A stretch of DNA of 8,060 bases from positions 1 to 8,060 of the forward strand of contig LIAZ01000053.1 of assembly GCA_001438985.1 (NCBI GenBank), in the 5' to 3' direction. Positions 6,411 through 8,060 of this stretch are shown piece after piece. The notes beneath the pieces are model-generated. The model was not told the DNA's origin, did not search any database, and saw only the letters and a list, made by a program, of their open reading frames with translations. Made by a program: the position numbers and the translations under genes. Each line of letters starts with the position of its first letter. The stretch's first letter is position 1. Source of the DNA: Acidimicrobium sp. BACL17 MAG-120823-bin42. Lineage in GTDB: Bacteria > Actinomycetota > Acidimicrobiia > Acidimicrobiales > Ilumatobacteraceae.

Positions 6411-7921
6411 CCAATTGTTGACAGTCGTTCGCGAACGTCTGAGAAATCGGGATCGTTGTTGGCGATCTTGCCAAACCATTCACGTGCATTGATCACGTCT
6501 CCTGAACGATCAAACAAATCGGCAAGAACATACCACTCGCGTAAATGATGCTCGCGAACCTTTGCAGGATCCTTCTTGGTCTGTTGCATGATGCGGACAG
6601 CATTTTGTATATCGCCCTTATCAGCCTGCGCGCTGGCAGCCACGATCCGACCCTCAGCCACAATTGCTGGGTCTGGTGAAGCGTCTTTCAATTCCTTCCA
6701 CAACTCATCAACCTTTTCGTAGCGCATTAACGCCCGGTAACAATCAGCAAGAACTGGATGGTTCAACGTCGAAGCAGGCATAGACGCTCGAGCTTTTTCG
6801 AGGTGATCTGCAGCGTCTCGCCATTGTCCGAGTCGATACAACGACAAGCCAGCAATTTCATGAATGAGATGCACGCCTTCACATTCACGAGTAATCGGAA
6901 TGATGATGCGCTTTGCATCTTGGTAGCGGCCCTTTTCGAAGGCATCAAGTGCAAGTGCAAGTTTGCTGATCAAACGCTTTGCAGCTTGATCGCCAACGAT
7001 GCCAGCGATCTTCTTGCCTACTGTTGCTTCAACGTGAGCAAGTGCTGGTGCTGATGCTCGTTTTTCGTCACGCTCCAAATGAATCGGAGCATCGTTATCA
7101 CGACTTCCCGATCCTCTGCGTGGGGCGCGAGTGGAGCCTTCATCCTTCCAACGCTCTACCTGATGATCGTTACGCGGTGCTGCATCGCGATCGTAACGAC
7201 GACCGCCGGTGCGTGACCGAACCTGATCTGCTCGACGCTGCGCATCAGTTTGCGGACGTGCTGGACGATCATCAAAACTGCGTGGACGGTCATCATCGCG
7301 GCGCGGACGACTTGGACGCGCATCACGATCACCGAAGCGACCACCACTTGCTGGACGACCGCGACCTGCTGGACGATCATCGTCACGACGCGGACGACTT
7401 GGGCGGTCTGAGTCGCCGGTTCGTGGACGACTTGGACGCTCTGGACGGTCGCCAAAACGACCACGCGTGGCCGGACGATCATCATCGCGACGCGGACGCG
7501 ACGGACGATCAGAGTCAAAACTGCGTGCACGACTTGGACGATCATCATCGCTACGCGGACGGCTTGGACGGGCATCGCGATCAGCAAATCTGCCACCTGA
7601 AGTCGGACGACCTGCGCCTGGACGACCTGACGACGGACGACCACGACCTGCTGGTCGATCATCACCGCTGCGTGGACGAGCCGGACGGTCTGAATCAAAA
7701 CTGCGTGGACGACTTGGACGGTCGTCATCGCGACGCGGGCGACTTGGACGATCATCTGCGCTACGTGGGCGACTTGGGCGATCGTCATCGCGACGTGGAC
7801 GGGAGGGTCGTGAATCGTCACGACGAGGGCCTCTGGCTCCAGCGCCACTTGGGCGAGCTGGACGGGCTGAATCACTATCTCGTCTTGGGCGACGCGGACC
7901 GCTTCTGTCTGGTGTAGGCAC
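6401..7921 (-). CDS. TPR-like protein with long Arg/Asp/Pro-rich repetitive N-terminus
   Basis: A 506-residue protein in two parts. Residues 1-285 are low complexity, almost only R, P, D, S, G and A, built from 10-11-residue units of the form RPSRPRRDDD (about 38-230). Longer RPAGRGRP...SGGRF blocks interrupt them. This part should be disordered, strongly charged and able to bind RNA or form condensates. Residues 300-506 are ordinary globular sequence predicted as paired helices with TPR-like pattern: about 317-345, 350-380 (LYRLGQWRDAADHLEKA), 387-415, 419-448 and 459-490 (SGDVINAREWFGKIANNDP). A TPR protein occupies the matching place in mycobacteria, and actinobacterial homologues with R/D/G-rich tails are familiar to me, but no function is established. 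The start is GTG at 7921; an in-frame TAG lies four codons upstream, so nothing longer is possible. No clear Shine-Dalgarno precedes it. No signal peptide or membrane segment. It is transcribed toward the HAD operon but separated from it by the opposing DUF1015 gene. RNA or ribosome-related scaffolding is speculative. Confidence 0.85.
   Translation of the reverse strand: MPTPDRSGPRRPRRDSDSARPARPSGAGARGPRRDDSRPSRPRRDDDRPSRPRSADDRPSRPRRDDDRPSRPRSFDSDRPARPRSGDDRPAGRGRPSSGRPGAGRPTSGGRFADRDARPSRPRSDDDRPSRARSFDSDRPSRPRRDDDRPATRGRFGDRPERPSRPRTGDSDRPSRPRRDDDRPAGRGRPASGGRFGDRDARPSRPRRDDDRPRSFDDRPARPQTDAQRRADQVRSRTGGRRYDRDAAPRNDHQVERWKDEGSTRAPRRGSGSRDNDAPIHLERDEKRASAPALAHVEATVGKKIAGIVGDQAAKRLISKLALALDAFEKGRYQDAKRIIIPITRECEGVHLIHEIAGLSLYRLGQWRDAADHLEKARASMPASTLNHPVLADCYRALMRYEKVDELWKELKDASPDPAIVAEGRIVAASAQADKGDIQNAVRIMQQTKKDPAKVREHHLREWYVLADLFDRSGDVINAREWFGKIANNDPDFSDVRERLSTIGAH
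7289..7375 (-). repeat. Long repeat copy B (29 residues)
   Basis: Residues 183-211 (RPAGRGRPASGGRFGDRDA followed by an RPSRPRRDDD unit) repeat copy A at residues 89-127 without the internal ten-residue insert. The two copies are separated by about 55 residues of short units. Confidence 0.7.
7541..7657 (-). repeat. Long repeat copy A (39 residues)
   Basis: Residues 89-127 run from RPAGRGRPSSG through SGGRFADRDARPSRPR to SDDD. It matches copy B (residues 183-211) apart from about ten extra residues (GRPGAGRPTS-type insert) and a few substitutions. It indicates a higher-order duplication superimposed on the short units. Confidence 0.7.
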
Positions 7922-7959
7922 CCACCAATACTACCGTCACACCTTTGTAATTCGGCGTG

Positions 7960-7988
7960 AGACTACAACACAGCAACATGCACACCAA
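7960..7988 (-). promoter_or_regulatory. Possible promoter of the TPR gene
   Basis: On the minus strand TTGGTG (7983-7988) and TAGTCT (7960-7965) are separated by 17 nt, a plausible -35/-10 pair placing the transcript start about 30 nt before the GTG at 7921. The match is modest; TTGTCG/TATCGA farther upstream, also with 17-nt spacing, is an alternative. A promoter is expected between the terminator at 8027 and the gene. The remaining bases of this non-coding interval (7922-8026) show nothing else I can identify. Confidence 0.3.
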
Positions 7989-8026
7989 ATTGAACCGAAT
8001 CGATAATGATTACGGGTACAAACGAC

Positions 8027-8056
8027 AAAAGCCCCACGCTTTCGCGTGGGGCTTTT
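8027..8056. terminator. Bidirectional rho-independent terminator
   Basis: A perfect 13-bp inverted repeat: AAAAGCCCCACGC (8027-8039), a 4-nt loop, then GCGTGGGGCTTTT (8044-8056). On the minus strand the loop reads GAAA, a stable GNRA tetraloop closed by C-G, and the stem is followed by T-rich sequence. On the plus strand the loop is TTTC, also followed by TTTT. Because the TPR gene downstream reads on the minus strand, it most likely ends a minus-strand gene located beyond 8060 and isolates the TPR gene from it. Confidence 0.85.
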
Positions 8057-8060
8057 GCTT

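Larger units (their letters stand above)
7232..7810 (-). repeat. In-gene array of ~30-bp units encoding RPSRPR(R/S)DDD
   Basis: Within the TPR gene, residues 38-230 consist of 10- or 11-residue units starting RPSRPR or RPARPR and ending DDD, ADD, GDD or DSD. Near-perfect units occur at residues 38, 48, 58, 68, 79, 118, 128, 139, 162, 173 and 202. At DNA level the minus-strand CGTCCAAGTC core recurs many times, so similarity goes beyond amino-acid composition, as expected for expansion by unit duplication. The array stays in frame throughout. Confidence 0.85.

Noticed and set aside
7232..7810. CRISPR-like regular ~30-bp repetition
   Set aside because: Units are in-frame codons of a protein with no unique spacers between identical repeats. 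It is a coding tandem repeat, not a CRISPR array.
7156..7875. A 239-codon alternative minus-strand frame (V/A/Q-rich)
   Set aside because: A frame-shifted reading of the same repeat, lacking a domain and contained inside the real gene.
6979..7917. A 312-codon open frame on the plus strand, rich in Asp and His
   Set aside because: It is antisense to the repetitive part of the TPR gene. Stop-free frames on other frames and strands are expected because the repeat uses few codons. The product is pure DDH/LDD repeats with no family resemblance, and the normal-composition TPR part lies on the minus strand.
7467..8006. A plus-strand frame encoding GRSSSRRGRLGRSS repeats extending past the TPR gene start
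   Set aside because: Antisense shadow of the repeat with no ribosome binding site. It only runs through the short promoter interval by chance.

Overview
The window looks like an actinobacterial chromosome segment of moderate GC content. On the minus strand it carries a HAD-IIA phosphatase, tlyA, nadK, recN and pyrG in that order. This matches, from memory, the order in Mycobacterium and relatives (HAD phosphatase, tlyA, ppnK, recN, then pyrG). A TPR-repeat protein also sits upstream there, as it does here. Five of the seven genes start with GTG. The exact lineage cannot be fixed from the sequence; base composition near 50% GC and the missing recN-pyrG intermediates suggest something other than a typical high-GC mycobacterium or streptomycete.

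Layout from right to left, the direction of most transcription. A strong symmetric hairpin terminator lies at 8027-8056. It is followed by about 105 bp of non-coding DNA that probably holds the promoter of a 506-residue protein (7921-6401, minus). That protein has a long Arg/Asp/Pro-rich repetitive N-terminal half and a C-terminal TPR-like helical half. It ends tail-to-tail on a DUF1015-family gene read on the plus strand (5211-6404); the two stop codons share the palindrome CTAG. The DUF1015 gene starts only 9 bp from the divergent start of the HAD phosphatase (5201, minus), and both GTG starts lie in one inverted repeat. From there a compact minus-strand operon runs: HAD phosphatase, 3 bp, tlyA, 16 bp, nadK, 1-bp overlap, recN, 80 bp, pyrG. 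pyrG is cut by the left window edge after 353 codons.

The operon mixes housekeeping functions: metabolite phosphatase, rRNA 2'-O-methylation, NADP synthesis, double-strand-break repair and CTP synthesis. The tight spacing implies cotranscription from HAD to recN, with pyrG possibly also served by its own leader. No gene-free stretch exceeds 300 bases; the only non-coding intervals are 1060-1139, 3623-3638, 4401-4403, 5202-5210 and 7922-8060. No tRNA, rRNA, CRISPR array, insertion sequence or phage gene was seen. The most unusual items are the repeat-built disordered domain of the TPR protein and the palindromic divergent start pair.
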